Shown in pieces: positions 35,051 through 43,734 of a stretch of DNA of 64,000 nt. The notes under the pieces were generated by a model. It was not told where the DNA came from. It saw only the letters and a list, made by a program, of their open reading frames with translations, and ran no database searches. The number at the start of each line of letters is the position of its first letter. Positions within the stretch are counted from its first letter, which is position 1. Origin of the DNA: Oxalobacter aliiformigenes (GTDB lineage: Bacteria > Pseudomonadota > Gammaproteobacteria > Burkholderiales > Burkholderiaceae_D); the NCBI RefSeq assembly GCF_027116575.1, contig NZ_CP098252.1, forward strand, positions 1,178,001 to 1,242,000. Direction: 5' to 3'. Made by a program: the position numbers and the translations under genes.

Positions 35051-36253
35051 TCAGATATAGTCCGAGATGTACGGTTTTTCGGCGATGACGGCATTATCCA
35101 GCAGTCGCAGGGTCGCTTCATCGGCATCGATACGGTCCAGCTTCGCCAGTTCGCTGGCCCGTTTGTAACCCAGAAGCAGCGTCGTCAGGGTGCCGATCGA
35201 CAGGGAGGCTTTCCTTGCGGCGCTTTCCGTGCACGGGGTGGCCTTTCCATTGGCGATGGCGATCGTCAGCGTTTTGTCGTTCCATTCCAGAAACGGATCC
35301 GAAACGGAAAGGGTCACCGTACCGCTGGCGTCGGGATCGAAGCGGTAACGTTCGAGAAACATGTCCACATCGACGATGCGTCCCATGATGTAGGGCCGGA
35401 TCGTTTCGCGGATATCGCTGTCTTCCAGACTGAACGCGACGGGTTCGCTGAAATAGTTGTTGCCGCTGACTTCGTTGATCATCGATTCGTGGGCACTGAT
35501 GTATTTCATCAGGCCCTTGCGGGCTTCGCTGTTGATATAGATCGTCTCGCGGATGAACATCACGTCGTCCTTGATCAGATAGACCATGTATCCCTGCGGT
35601 TTGTCCCTGGCGTCGTAATAGATCGCGACGGCCGTGTCGTCCTCGTTCCAGCGCCAGTATTCTTCCCAGGCCAGATGGTTGCGGAACAGGCAGCCATGCG
35701 TCTGCCGTGCGAAGCGGGTATGCAGTTTCATGAAATCGGGATTGTCCCAGGAAACGCGGCGGACATAGCCGGGTACGTCGATGTGTTTCGGAAGCTGGAC
35801 ATCGCGGATGCGGTAGGACATCTTGTCCGAGACGATTTCCCAACCCCGGTTGCGGTAGAGCGGGATCGAATAGGGATAGAGCAGGGAAAGCGACTGCCCG
35901 TTTTTGCGCATTTCCGTCAGTCCCCGCTTCATCAGTCTCGACATGAGTCCCATGCCGGAATATTCCGGGTAAGTCGCGACACTGGTGACGAATCCGATGG
36001 GGCAGACGATGGAATGGATGTTCATGTCGAGCGGATAGACCGCGAACTGGGAAACAAGTGTGTCGCCGTCGAAACAGCCCCAGACGTCGGCTCGTTCGAG
36101 TATCGGAAATTTGGACTGCTTGATGTCGTCTTTTTCCCAGCCGTATTCCTGAAGGGTTTTTTCGGTGACCTGAAAGGCGTAACGGAGCAGTGCATTGTAC
36201 TGATCCAGATCGTCCGATGTCAGTTCACGGATATGAAAATTGCTTTTGACCAT
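35051..36253 (-). CDS. Eis-like GNAT acetyltransferase
   Basis: This 400-residue protein matches the Eis group: an N-terminal GNAT (IRELTSDDLDQYNALLRYAF; VTSVATYPEYSGMGLMSRLM with the acetyl-CoA loop YSGMGLM), a central GNAT-like domain (FMKLHTRFARQTHGCLFRNH), and a C-terminal sterol-carrier-like domain (SVSDPFLEWNDKTLTIAIAN) ending in a free carboxylate (SDYI), which serves in catalysis in Eis. LLYPYSIPLYRNRGWE is the typical Eis linker. Known Eis enzymes acetylate lysines or aminoglycosides; the substrate here is unknown. ATG 36253 follows AGGTGAAC. Confidence 0.88.
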   Translation of the reverse strand: MVKSNFHIRELTSDDLDQYNALLRYAFQVTEKTLQEYGWEKDDIKQSKFPILERADVWGCFDGDTLVSQFAVYPLDMNIHSIVCPIGFVTSVATYPEYSGMGLMSRLMKRGLTEMRKNGQSLSLLYPYSIPLYRNRGWEIVSDKMSYRIRDVQLPKHIDVPGYVRRVSWDNPDFMKLHTRFARQTHGCLFRNHLAWEEYWRWNEDDTAVAIYYDARDKPQGYMVYLIKDDVMFIRETIYINSEARKGLMKYISAHESMINEVSGNNYFSEPVAFSLEDSDIRETIRPYIMGRIVDVDMFLERYRFDPDASGTVTLSVSDPFLEWNDKTLTIAIANGKATPCTESAARKASLSIGTLTTLLLGYKRASELAKLDRIDADEATLRLLDNAVIAEKPYISDYI

Positions 36254-36930
36254 AAGTTCACCTGTTTTTCTGCGCCAGGGGCGCCTGTTGTCGGGACGGC
36301 ACGCTTCGGATGTGGCATGACCTGCCCTGACCGTTGTTCTGTCTGCCGTCTGGCCGGCTTTCAGACAGCCTGTCGATATGTTGCGTCACGAAAGAGAGAA
36401 ACGGACGTTTCGCACTTTCCCGGCTGAAAGCGGAAAGGCACGTTTTCCGGATATATCCGACGTCCCCCGCGCCGGTCATGAACCCGCAAGGGATATGAAT
36501 CGTTTGTGAGCCGGTTTTATTGTGTTGACAAATACGCCAGAGCGACCGTTTGAATTGAATGAAAGTGAGGTACCGCCGTTTTGTCAGGCAGACTTCCCCG
36601 GGTTTTCCGGTGAGGAAAACCGGTGCAACACCGGCAGCCGTCTGCGAACTCTCCGGCTGGAAGACCCGTTTTGCGGGCGAAGCGAAACAGATGGTTCCAG
36701 CCTGTTGCCAGTGTAGGGGAACGGGAACGGAACGGGTCCGTCCGGATCAAACAAAACGTTTTTGCCGGCGAAATACCCGGAAAATCCGGAATCACTGCCA
36801 GCCAAACGAAGGGCGATGGAACCAGTAACCATCATATCACACCGGCAGACGGCGGGCAAAAAGCCGGGCGGGAAAGTCTTTTGGCGTTTTCGGGGCGGGA
36901 GAGGAAAAGGCGAATTCCTGCGCGACGGTA
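36254..36930 (+). other. intergenic region with riboswitch-like element
   Basis: About 680 bases. A perfect TTGACA at 36525-36530 is followed by a leader that resembles a cobalamin riboswitch (36561-36680). No protein gene follows on the + strand before the convergent gene at 36931-37572. Confidence 0.45.
36561..36680 (+). ncRNA. candidate cobalamin riboswitch (orphan)
   Basis: The core GTGAGGAAAACCGGTGCAAC is followed by ACCGGCAGCC, then TGCGAACT and CGGCTGGAAGACCCG. This follows the cobalamin aptamer order: AGGGAA-like, CCGGTGCAA, CCGGC-GCC, GC-ACT, then a B12-box-like GGAAGACC-G. The long optional arm with CCACTG is absent, so this would be a compact or degenerate version. No B12-related gene follows. 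The call is from pattern memory only. Confidence 0.35.
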
Positions 36931-37572
36931 TCAGAAAAAGTCCTTTTTCAGCCGCCATGCCGTGCGGAGATAGTCGCGTGCTTTCCGGAACGCTTCGGTT
37001 CCGCGGCCGGACAATCCGTCGGCACGGGGCAGTTCCGGCGTGCTTTGCAGGTTGCAGGTGTCGGCGATGAAAGTTTTCAGCAGGGTGGCCGGGTCCGTCT
37101 TCATGCGCGTGGCCAGTTCGATGAATTCGAACGGGATGGCGAACAGGTATTTTTCCGTATTGTCCGAGACGAAACGGCCGTCCTCGCCCGGAAGGATTCC
37201 GCGCGGTGCCAGAAAACCGTCCGGATTTTTGGCGTTGCGCCAGCCGATACAGTTCAGGTTGTAGCTGTTGTCGAGGTATTCGTAATCGTCGAGATCGAAC
37301 GCACGACGGAGCGTCTGGTCGCAATAGGCGTCGAAACGGTAAAAGACACCGGCGCGGCGATTGCCGGGCGTGCGTCTGCGTACCTGCCGGGCCAGTCCGA
37401 TCAGGCCCGCTTCGTTTCCGGAGGCTTTGAGACGTTTTTCGTAATGTTGCGCGTTGGCGGAATCGGCGGGCAGGAAAATTTCCCTGCCCTGATACTCGAT
37501 GATCAGTTTGTCGCCGTTGCCGGACGGGGAAATGCCTTTGAGTCGGGCGTCGTAAAAAAGTGTGGGTCTCAC
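36931..37572 (-). CDS. hypothetical protein
   Basis: The best start is GTG 37572 (RPTLFYDARLKGISP...), giving 213 residues; the open frame continues further upstream but there encodes a basic, unordered stretch. The body mixes basic and acidic parts: KLIIEYQGREIFLPAD, RRRTPGNRRAGVFYRFDAYC, FDLDDYEYLDNSYNLNCIGW, then LFAIPFEFIELATRMKTDP. It looks like a soluble, folded protein, but no family was recognised. It lies alone between two intergenic gaps. Confidence 0.5.
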   Translation of the reverse strand: MRPTLFYDARLKGISPSGNGDKLIIEYQGREIFLPADSANAQHYEKRLKASGNEAGLIGLARQVRRRTPGNRRAGVFYRFDAYCDQTLRRAFDLDDYEYLDNSYNLNCIGWRNAKNPDGFLAPRGILPGEDGRFVSDNTEKYLFAIPFEFIELATRMKTDPATLLKTFIADTCNLQSTPELPRADGLSGRGTEAFRKARDYLRTAWRLKKDFF

Positions 37573-38171
37573 GGATATTCCGGTCGGATAGTCAGTCAAA
37601 TGTATTTTTCCACCCTGCCGGGCGGTTTCCGGCCGGGAATTTCGGCAGGCGGAAATGTATCGGAAAAACGTCTGTTTGGCAATGCGTTGTTTCAAGGAAA
37701 GGCCAGAGCGGGAAATATCCCGGATGATCATTGTGCGAAAACGGCATTGCACCGGTACAAGACGGGATTTTCCGCCTGACGGAAATGTTTTCCGGTACAG
37801 AAAGGATTGTCTGCCGCGATTTCCTGTTCCGGAATAATGACCGGCCGGTTTTCTCTTCGTTTCCGCCGGTATTGTGACAGGTGGTTTTGCGTATCACCGG
37901 CCAATCGTCCGTTACGGTTTTGCATTCGCTTTTGCGGCGATCTTTCATGAACAAGGTATCCACGGCGTTTTTGCCTGTCTCTTTTCTTTTTCACCGGTCC
38001 GGGTCCGGTTGTCCGGAGCAAACGGGTGACCCTGGCGGGTGGATTGTACTGTTACGGGCCTGTATCTCTGTGGTTTGCACCCGAAAACGCATTTTTCCGT
38101 GGACGGGAAGGACGGTCTGAAAAAAAACGGAACGGACAGGGCCGTTCCGTTTCGGGAAGCTGTCAGATGTC
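37573..38171 (-). other. intergenic region with terminator
   Basis: About 600 bases with no gene. The terminator for the YgiW-like gene is at 38121-38152. Nothing else was recognised. Confidence 0.45.
38121..38152 (-). terminator. terminator of the first YgiW-like gene
   Basis: AAACGGAACGG (38125-38135) pairs perfectly with CCGTTCCGTTT (38142-38152) around ACAGGG. On the minus strand the stem is followed by U residues (complement of 38121-38127). It lies about 20 bases beyond the stop at 38172. Confidence 0.85.
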
Positions 38172-38534
38172 TTACCGGATGATGGTGATGCGCTTGACGT
38201 CGATTTCCGGTGCACGCATCAGATCCTTGTCCACCTTGCCCCAGATTTCGACCTGGGTATTGGCGTCGATGCGTTGTCCGGCGAAATCTTCTTCATCGAT
38301 TTCCACGCTGATGGTGCCGGTCCCGTCCGTGAATTGGTACATGTCGTCGGAAAGCCGGGAAGTGACCTTGCCACGCAGGGTGACGCGGACATCATCGACC
38401 GGATTTTTCAGGATCTCGGCGACATTTCTGTAGGATGTAGCCTGGCTGGGACCGACATATTGCGCATTGGCGGTGCCGACGGCACACAGGATTCCCGATG
38501 CGGCAATCAGAGTGGTTGCGATTTTCTTGAGCAT
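38172..38534 (-). CDS. YgiW/YdeI-like periplasmic OB-fold protein (copy A)
   Basis: The 120-residue protein starts after AAAGGAGAAAG and has a signal peptide (IATTLIAASGILCAVGTANA). The mature part is the BOF/YgiW domain: QYVGPSQATSYRNVAEILKN, PVDDVRVTLRGKV, YQFTDGTGTISVEIDEEDF, then TQVEIWGKVDKDLMRAPEID and VKRI. This matches the YgiW stress-tolerance family of small periplasmic OB-fold proteins. Three paralogues stand in tandem here, each with its own ribosome site. The partner ligand is unknown. Confidence 0.9.
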   Translation of the reverse strand: MLKKIATTLIAASGILCAVGTANAQYVGPSQATSYRNVAEILKNPVDDVRVTLRGKVTSRLSDDMYQFTDGTGTISVEIDEEDFAGQRIDANTQVEIWGKVDKDLMRAPEIDVKRITIIR

Positions 38535-38731
38535 TTCTTTCTCCTTTGCTGGTGACAGTCAAGTTGTTACGAACTATTGGAATTCAGGGGATATTCCCCT
38601 GTCTGATGGGTATTTCCATCTGTCGGGGCGGAAATACCCGAAAAAGAGGGTGGCTATGCCACCGTGGACTGCCGCAGGCCGAAAAACGCAGGCCCGGCGG
38701 CAGTGTTGAAACCGCCATCCGGCGAAACGGT

Positions 38732-39124
38732 TTACCGGAGGACACTTAACCGTTTCACGTCGAGGTGCAGATCCTTGCGCAGCGGATCATTATGGACTTC
38801 GCCCCAGATTTCAACCCGGGTCTTGTCGTCGATGCGCTGTCCGGCGAATTCTTTCGGGCCGATCTTGGCATTGATCGAGCCGGTCCCGTCCGTGAACCGG
38901 TACATCTTGTCCGTCAGTTGCGTGGTGATGTTGCCCTTGAGCGTGACATAGGTATCGTCCACAGGATTTTTCAGGATTTCGGCCACGTTGTTGTATTGCC
39001 TGACCTGGCTGGGCCCGACGTACTGGGCATATGCCGCATTCATGGAGCACAGCATACCGGATGCGGCCAGAAAAGTGGCGCTGGCAACGGCGGCTAGCGA
39101 TCCCGCCTTCATTTTTCCGAACAT
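38732..39124 (-). CDS. YgiW/YdeI-like periplasmic OB-fold protein (copy B)
   Basis: ATG 39124 is preferred over 39130 because AGGAA then lies at a normal distance. The 130-residue product has a signal peptide (LAAVASATFLAASGMLCSMN) followed by AAYAQYVGPSQVRQYNNVAE. The domain shows NPVDDTYVTLKGNI, YRFTDGTGSINAKIGPKEF, RVEIWGEV and LDVKRLSVLR, closely parallel to copy A. It is basic in places where copy A is acidic. It lies about 200 bases upstream of copy A. Confidence 0.9.
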   Translation of the reverse strand: MFGKMKAGSLAAVASATFLAASGMLCSMNAAYAQYVGPSQVRQYNNVAEILKNPVDDTYVTLKGNITTQLTDKMYRFTDGTGSINAKIGPKEFAGQRIDDKTRVEIWGEVHNDPLRKDLHLDVKRLSVLR

Positions 39125-39210
39125 GATCATTTCCTTTCTGCTTGATTGACGTTACCGGGCTTTTTTCCGGAAATCCCGCCCGTTACGCCGGTATCGGGCG
39201 GGCACCTGTC

Positions 39211-39597
39211 CTATTTTTTCGATGTGGCGGCAGCGATGCCGATCCGTTTGACATCGATTTCGACCGGTTTGCCGGTATCCTTGTCCACCTTGCCGGCGAT
39301 CTCGATGACGGTATCCGGCCCGATTTGCCGGCCGGCGAAGACGTCCTGGTCGATTTCGACGGTAATGGTACCAGTTTTGTCGGTAAATTCATATTTGTCG
39401 TGGGACAGCTGTTTCGTCAGGCGGCCCTTGAGAATGACCAGTTCGTCATCCACCGGGTTTTTCAGGACGGAACGGATACTGGTCTTGGCCGTTACACGGG
39501 TTGGTCCGACGTACTGGGCACTGGCGGTTGTTGCCACCAGCATCCCGACGGAACAGGCCGCAGCAAGCAGGCCCGTCAGCAATTTTTTCGAAATCAT
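39211..39597 (-). CDS. YgiW/YdeI-like periplasmic OB-fold protein (copy C)
   Basis: ATG 39597 follows AAAGGAGTTTGC. The 128-residue product has a signal peptide (LLTGLLAAACSVGMLVATTA) and then SAQYVGPTRVTAKTSIRSVL. The OB-fold has NPVDDELVILKGRL, YEFTDKTGTITVEIDQDVF and TVIEIAGKVDKDTGKPVEID. The Trp in the IWG motif of copies A and B is Ala here. It is the first gene of the tandem set in transcription order. Confidence 0.9.
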   Translation of the reverse strand: MISKKLLTGLLAAACSVGMLVATTASAQYVGPTRVTAKTSIRSVLKNPVDDELVILKGRLTKQLSHDKYEFTDKTGTITVEIDQDVFAGRQIGPDTVIEIAGKVDKDTGKPVEIDVKRIGIAAATSKK

Positions 39598-40356
39598 GCA
39601 AACTCCTTTCCGGTTTTCCGGACAGCGGGGCATGTCACGACCCATGTCCTAAAGCATGTCAGAGAATGGTTTATCTTAACGTATTTTCACAATCAGTGCA
39701 GAGCACGCCGGAAACCGGTGAGGTCACCGGATTCCGTCCCCATTATAGTGGTCCGCCTGTCGGTCCGGGTTTGCTTTGAAACAGGAAAAGCGGTGGTGCC
39801 GGAATGGGGGCGGAAAATCCACCGTCGCAAACAGGGCGTCATGCCTGCCGGAGGTTTCGTTCGTCGCGCAAAAATGGCCGGCTTGGAAAGGTGGAACCGT
39901 TTGTTCCGTTGTCCAAAACGCCTGCATCCGGTGGAAGGGGACATTTTCCGGCCGGTATTCTCCCGACAGAACAATCCGGTCTGAAAAGACTGCCGGCCGG
40001 AGAGCGGATCGCGACTGAAAACAGCTGTCGTGCGGGAAAGCGCGACGAGAGTGGGGATCCGGCCCGGTTTTTTGTCTGTGGCGATGCGCCCGTTTTCCCG
40101 TATGGCAAGACAATATCCCTGTTTTCCCCGGCAAGGTGGCGGCGTTCCGGTGTGACGCTTTGGGGAGCACGCCGGAAATCCGTTACGGCATTCTGGGGGG
40201 AAAGTGGACCGATCATGTCGATAAACTGCCGGAAAACGATTAAGATATCGTTTTCGCAGGACGGCGAAAACGGTTTTTTCACGTTACTGTATTCAGACAA
40301 TCTTCCTGCCGGCCTCTGACAGAAGGGCACGCCGGCGGGATAACCGGAGAATTCAC
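39598..40356 (+). other. intergenic region between YgiW genes and hldD
   Basis: About 760 bases between divergent genes. It should contain both promoters. An orphan + strand terminator lies at 40249-40279. No protein gene is supported. Confidence 0.45.
40249..40279 (+). terminator. orphan + strand terminator upstream of hldD
   Basis: CGTTTTCGC (40249-40257) pairs with GCGAAAACG (40264-40272) around AGGACG. Six T residues follow (40274-40279). No + strand protein gene ends nearby, so it may end a small RNA or attenuate hldD transcription. Confidence 0.6.
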
Positions 40357-41340
40357 ATGTATATTGTTACGGGCGGCGCCGGTTTCATCGGCAGTGCCAT
40401 GATCTGGAAACTGAACCGGATGGGGATAGACGACATTCTGGTGGTGGACAATCTCGCCTCCAGCGAAAAATGGCACAATCTCGTCAACCGGAAATTCACC
40501 GATTATCTCCACCGGGATGAATTCTGGAAGATTCTGGATGAAAACCGCCTGCACCGGGAAATAGACGGCATCATCCATCTGGGTGCCTGTTCGGCCACGA
40601 CGGAGCGCAATGTCGATTTTCTGATGCACAACAACGTCAAATACAGTGAATTGCTCTGCCGCCGTGCGATGGAAAGGGGCGTGCGTTTCATCAATGCCAG
40701 CAGTGCCGCGACCTATGGCGACGGCTCGATGGGTTTTTCCGACAGCGTCGAGACGGCCGTCAGGCTCAGGCCCTTGAATGCCTACGGCTGGTCCAAGCAG
40801 CTCTTCGACATGTGGGCGCACCGTGAAGGCCGTCTTTCCTCGATCGCCAGCGTCAAGTTTTTCAACGTGTACGGCCCGAACGAATACCACAAGGGCGACA
40901 TGAAAAGCGTAATCTGCAAGGTCTATGCGGACATTGAAAAGGGTCTTCCCATCCGCCTGTTCAAGTCGGACAACCCGCAATACGGTGACGGGGAATCGTT
41001 CCGCGATTTCGTGTATGTGAAAGATTGCGTCGAAGTGCTTTACTGGCTGCTGCAACATCCGGAAGCCAACGGAATTTTGAATATCGGTTCGGGAAAGGCG
41101 CGTACCTGGAACGATCTGGCCCATGCCGTCTATGCCGCCATGGAACTTCCGCCGAAAATCGAGTATTTCGATATGCCCGAAAACCTCAAAGGCAAATACC
41201 AGTATTTTACCGAAGCGGAAATGGGCTGGTTGCAAAAATACGGATGCGACGTGAAATTCCATACTCTGGAAGAAGGAACGACCGATTATGTCCGCAACTA
41301 TCTGATGAAGGACGATCCGTATCTGGAACAGGTGGTCTGA
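40357..41340 (+). CDS. hldD: ADP-L-glycero-D-manno-heptose 6-epimerase
   Basis: This 327-residue enzyme converts ADP-D-glycero-beta-D-manno-heptose to the L-glycero form, the last step in making the heptose precursor of LPS inner core. The NADP-binding motif is TGGAGFIGS at 5-13. The catalytic pair is Y143-xxx-K147 in NAYGWSK. Other family segments are LVVDNLASSEKWHNL, HLGACSATTE, FFNVYGPNEYHKGDMKSV and SFRDFVYVKD. Length and motifs match HldD/RfaD throughout. The start is the only one that keeps the Rossmann motif at the N-terminus. Presence of the gene supports a Gram-negative host. Confidence 0.95.
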   Translation: MYIVTGGAGFIGSAMIWKLNRMGIDDILVVDNLASSEKWHNLVNRKFTDYLHRDEFWKILDENRLHREIDGIIHLGACSATTERNVDFLMHNNVKYSELLCRRAMERGVRFINASSAATYGDGSMGFSDSVETAVRLRPLNAYGWSKQLFDMWAHREGRLSSIASVKFFNVYGPNEYHKGDMKSVICKVYADIEKGLPIRLFKSDNPQYGDGESFRDFVYVKDCVEVLYWLLQHPEANGILNIGSGKARTWNDLAHAVYAAMELPPKIEYFDMPENLKGKYQYFTEAEMGWLQKYGCDVKFHTLEEGTTDYVRNYLMKDDPYLEQVV

Positions 41341-42400
41341 CCGACCGGCCACGTCCGGTGACGGTGCCAGGATATCTTTCTGACCGGTTTTCGCGGCAGT
41401 TGGCCCCATGCCTGATCTTGCCGCAAGCGTGACGACGGCATGCCATGTGCCGGACGCTGTTTTCCGGGGGGAGAGCGTTTCCGGAGGTCGGGCCACACAG
41501 CCGGGCAGAGAGCGAACCGGTTTTGCGGGTTTTCTCCGGTTATCCGGGAAACGGTCGCGTCGTCGCGGAGAAAGAAAGGTACCTGTCGCCAGAAACGGTG
41601 TGTCGTGTACGGAGAGAGCAGGCGTCCGGGATCCGGATAAACCGGGACGGGACGATACGATCGCCGGAAAACGGTTTTCACCGGCTATCGGTACCGGAGC
41701 GGGAGTGTCGCGCCTGTACCGTAATCCGCTTCCAGCCATCCGTACGGTTTTGGTACGTTTGCCCTGACGGAACCGGTCATGGATTTTTCCATCGGCAGCT
41801 TCATATGTGTACTGCCGCAATCTTCTGCATCACAAAGAAACGGCCGGATGACGATGCAAGGTGTCTGTCGCGATATCCCGCCGGTCCCGTTCCGGCCCGG
41901 GGCACACGGGGCCGGCATGCTGTCCCGCCCGGACGGGTGAACACATCTTTCAGACGGGCGATGCTTCTTTCGGCATGGTTCATGAGCGCTTCCGGTTTCG
42001 GGTTTTTCATTGTCCGGCAAGGGGGCAGGCTGGCCGGAAGCAGTCCACCGCCGGAAATGGCCTGTTTTTTCATCGGGTTATGCAAGTGTCCGCTGTGGAA
42101 ACCTTTTTTCGTGTCGTGTACGGAACTACCCGGAGAAATTCCGGACGAATGCCGGACTGGCATGAACGGTTCCGGTTTGCGTTCACACAACGCGGGCTTT
42201 CCCGTTTGCCTGATTTACGGTATAAAGACGGGTTCGCGCGCCCGATGCACCATGATGGAGCAAGCCCGGTTTTCCGGCGGCCGTTTGCCGCTGCCGGTCC
42301 TGTGAAGGCTTGCCGGAAGACGGTTCCGGTATGGTGTTCTGTCAGGGCGCATTTTTTATGACGTCATTTTTTGCCATTTTGTTTCCGATCCGGACATCAC
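41341..42400 (+). other. non-coding stretch between hldD and the porin gene
   Basis: About 1.06 kb. Several open frames occur on both strands but all are rich in Arg/Pro/Gly/Ser with no domain or ribosome site. Nothing recognisable was found; the porin promoter must be near its right end. Confidence 0.4.
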
Positions 42401-43468
42401 ATGAAAAAAACACTGATCGCCGCAGGTCTTTTCAGCCTGCTTCCGGCTGTAGCGCCGGCCCAGACCAACATCAACATCTATGGTGTGCTCGATACCGGCC
42501 TTGTGAAGGAATCCGGTTCCGATGTCCGGATGGGCGATTACATGGCGAGCCGGATCGGTTTCAGGGGAACGGAAGATCTCGGTAACGGACTGAAAGCGAC
42601 ATTTGAGATGGAACAGCGTTTCCGGCTGAACAACGGCAATCTGACCGGCAATTACCGTTGGGATGAAAAGATCCGCAAAAGACTCGGCCGTGACGATGAC
42701 ATGGAATGGACGGGGTATGCCAATGTCGGGCTGGCGGGGCCGTGGGGATCTGTCCGTATGGGCCGTGTCATGACCATGGTCGCCGAAACCTTCACACTGG
42801 TCGATCCGTTCGACCAGAACGGCATCGCCGCCTCGTATTCCGTCAACAGCCTGATCCATTCGCAATATACGGACAATACCGTTCGCTACGAAAGCCCGAA
42901 CGTGAAAGGTTTCGAAATCGGGCTGGCCTATTCGCTGGGTGACGACAAACATGGCGATTCGGATGAGGACCGTTTCGTCAGGCGGGTAGGAAACGACGGT
43001 TTCGCCATCAGCCCGCGTTATCGCAACGGACCGGTTCTGCTGCTGGCCAACTACGAACGGGTGCCCGATTCGGACAATTCATACCGCTGGGATGTCGGTA
43101 CAACGGTGGAGCTGGGAAACCTCAGATTGTCTCTCGGCTATGAAAGAAGCATTTTCAGGCTTGACGATGTCGTGACCGGCGAGAGCGGAAACCAGACCGA
43201 ATGGCTGGCCGGTCTGTTGTATCGGATGGGACCGCACCAGTTTCTTGCCACGTATGACCGCGGGGAAATCGACGCCGGCCGGTATGGCGGGCATGCCAAC
43301 CGGTATGCCGTCGGATACCACTATGATTTTTCCAAAAGGACCATGCTCTACAGCAGCCTGATCCATGTGGACAGCAGCAACGACCGCGTGGGCTCCATCT
43401 ACAACAGCAATGGTACCGCGCGCGATTCGCTGACCGGTATCCAGATCGGGTTGAACCACCGGTTCTGA
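42401..43468 (+). CDS. general porin (betaproteobacterial type)
   Basis: The 355-residue protein has a signal peptide (KKTLIAAGLFSLLPAVAPAQ) and then NINIYGVLDTGLVKESG, the start of Gram-negative trimeric porins. Beta strands alternate through the whole length, for example SRIGFRGTEDLGNGLKATFE, GLAGPWGSVRMGRVMTMVAE (the loop-3 pattern with GR) and QYTDNTVRYESPNVKGFEI. It ends with Phe (IGLNHRF), the signal for outer-membrane assembly. A 16-strand barrel for small hydrophilic solutes is expected. The family is typical of Burkholderiales and Neisseriales. Confidence 0.92.
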   Translation: MKKTLIAAGLFSLLPAVAPAQTNINIYGVLDTGLVKESGSDVRMGDYMASRIGFRGTEDLGNGLKATFEMEQRFRLNNGNLTGNYRWDEKIRKRLGRDDDMEWTGYANVGLAGPWGSVRMGRVMTMVAETFTLVDPFDQNGIAASYSVNSLIHSQYTDNTVRYESPNVKGFEIGLAYSLGDDKHGDSDEDRFVRRVGNDGFAISPRYRNGPVLLLANYERVPDSDNSYRWDVGTTVELGNLRLSLGYERSIFRLDDVVTGESGNQTEWLAGLLYRMGPHQFLATYDRGEIDAGRYGGHANRYAVGYHYDFSKRTMLYSSLIHVDSSNDRVGSIYNSNGTARDSLTGIQIGLNHRF

Positions 43469-43557
43469 CGGTACCGGTATCGGCCGTGTGGCGGGACGGC
43501 GGACGTGTTTGCCCTTTTCCCGGGGCGGAAAAGGGGGGTACTGCAAGGGCGTACTGA

Positions 43558-43586
43558 TTGGATTTTTGCATCGACTTGACTATAAT
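43558..43586 (+). promoter_or_regulatory. sigma-70 promoter upstream of the broken MFS gene
   Basis: TTGGAT (43558-43563) and a perfect TATAAT (43581-43586) are separated by 17 bases. The expected transcript begins about 140 bases before ATG 43735. The promoter looks intact although the gene it serves carries a nonsense codon. Confidence 0.65.
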
Positions 43587-43734
43587 TTCCTGCATAACGG
43601 CATTCTTCCGGATGGAACCGGCAGGGAAACGGGAAGAAAGAGAAGCTGTTTGACATAGAGGGGACGATCCGGCACACACCCATCGAAAGGCCGTCCCCTG
43701 TTTGGATAACTTGTCGATTCTTTTTCAGACCATC

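Noticed and set aside
40279..41820. A 513-codon minus-strand frame covering hldD
   Set aside because: hldD on the + strand is certain and the antisense product has no protein pattern.
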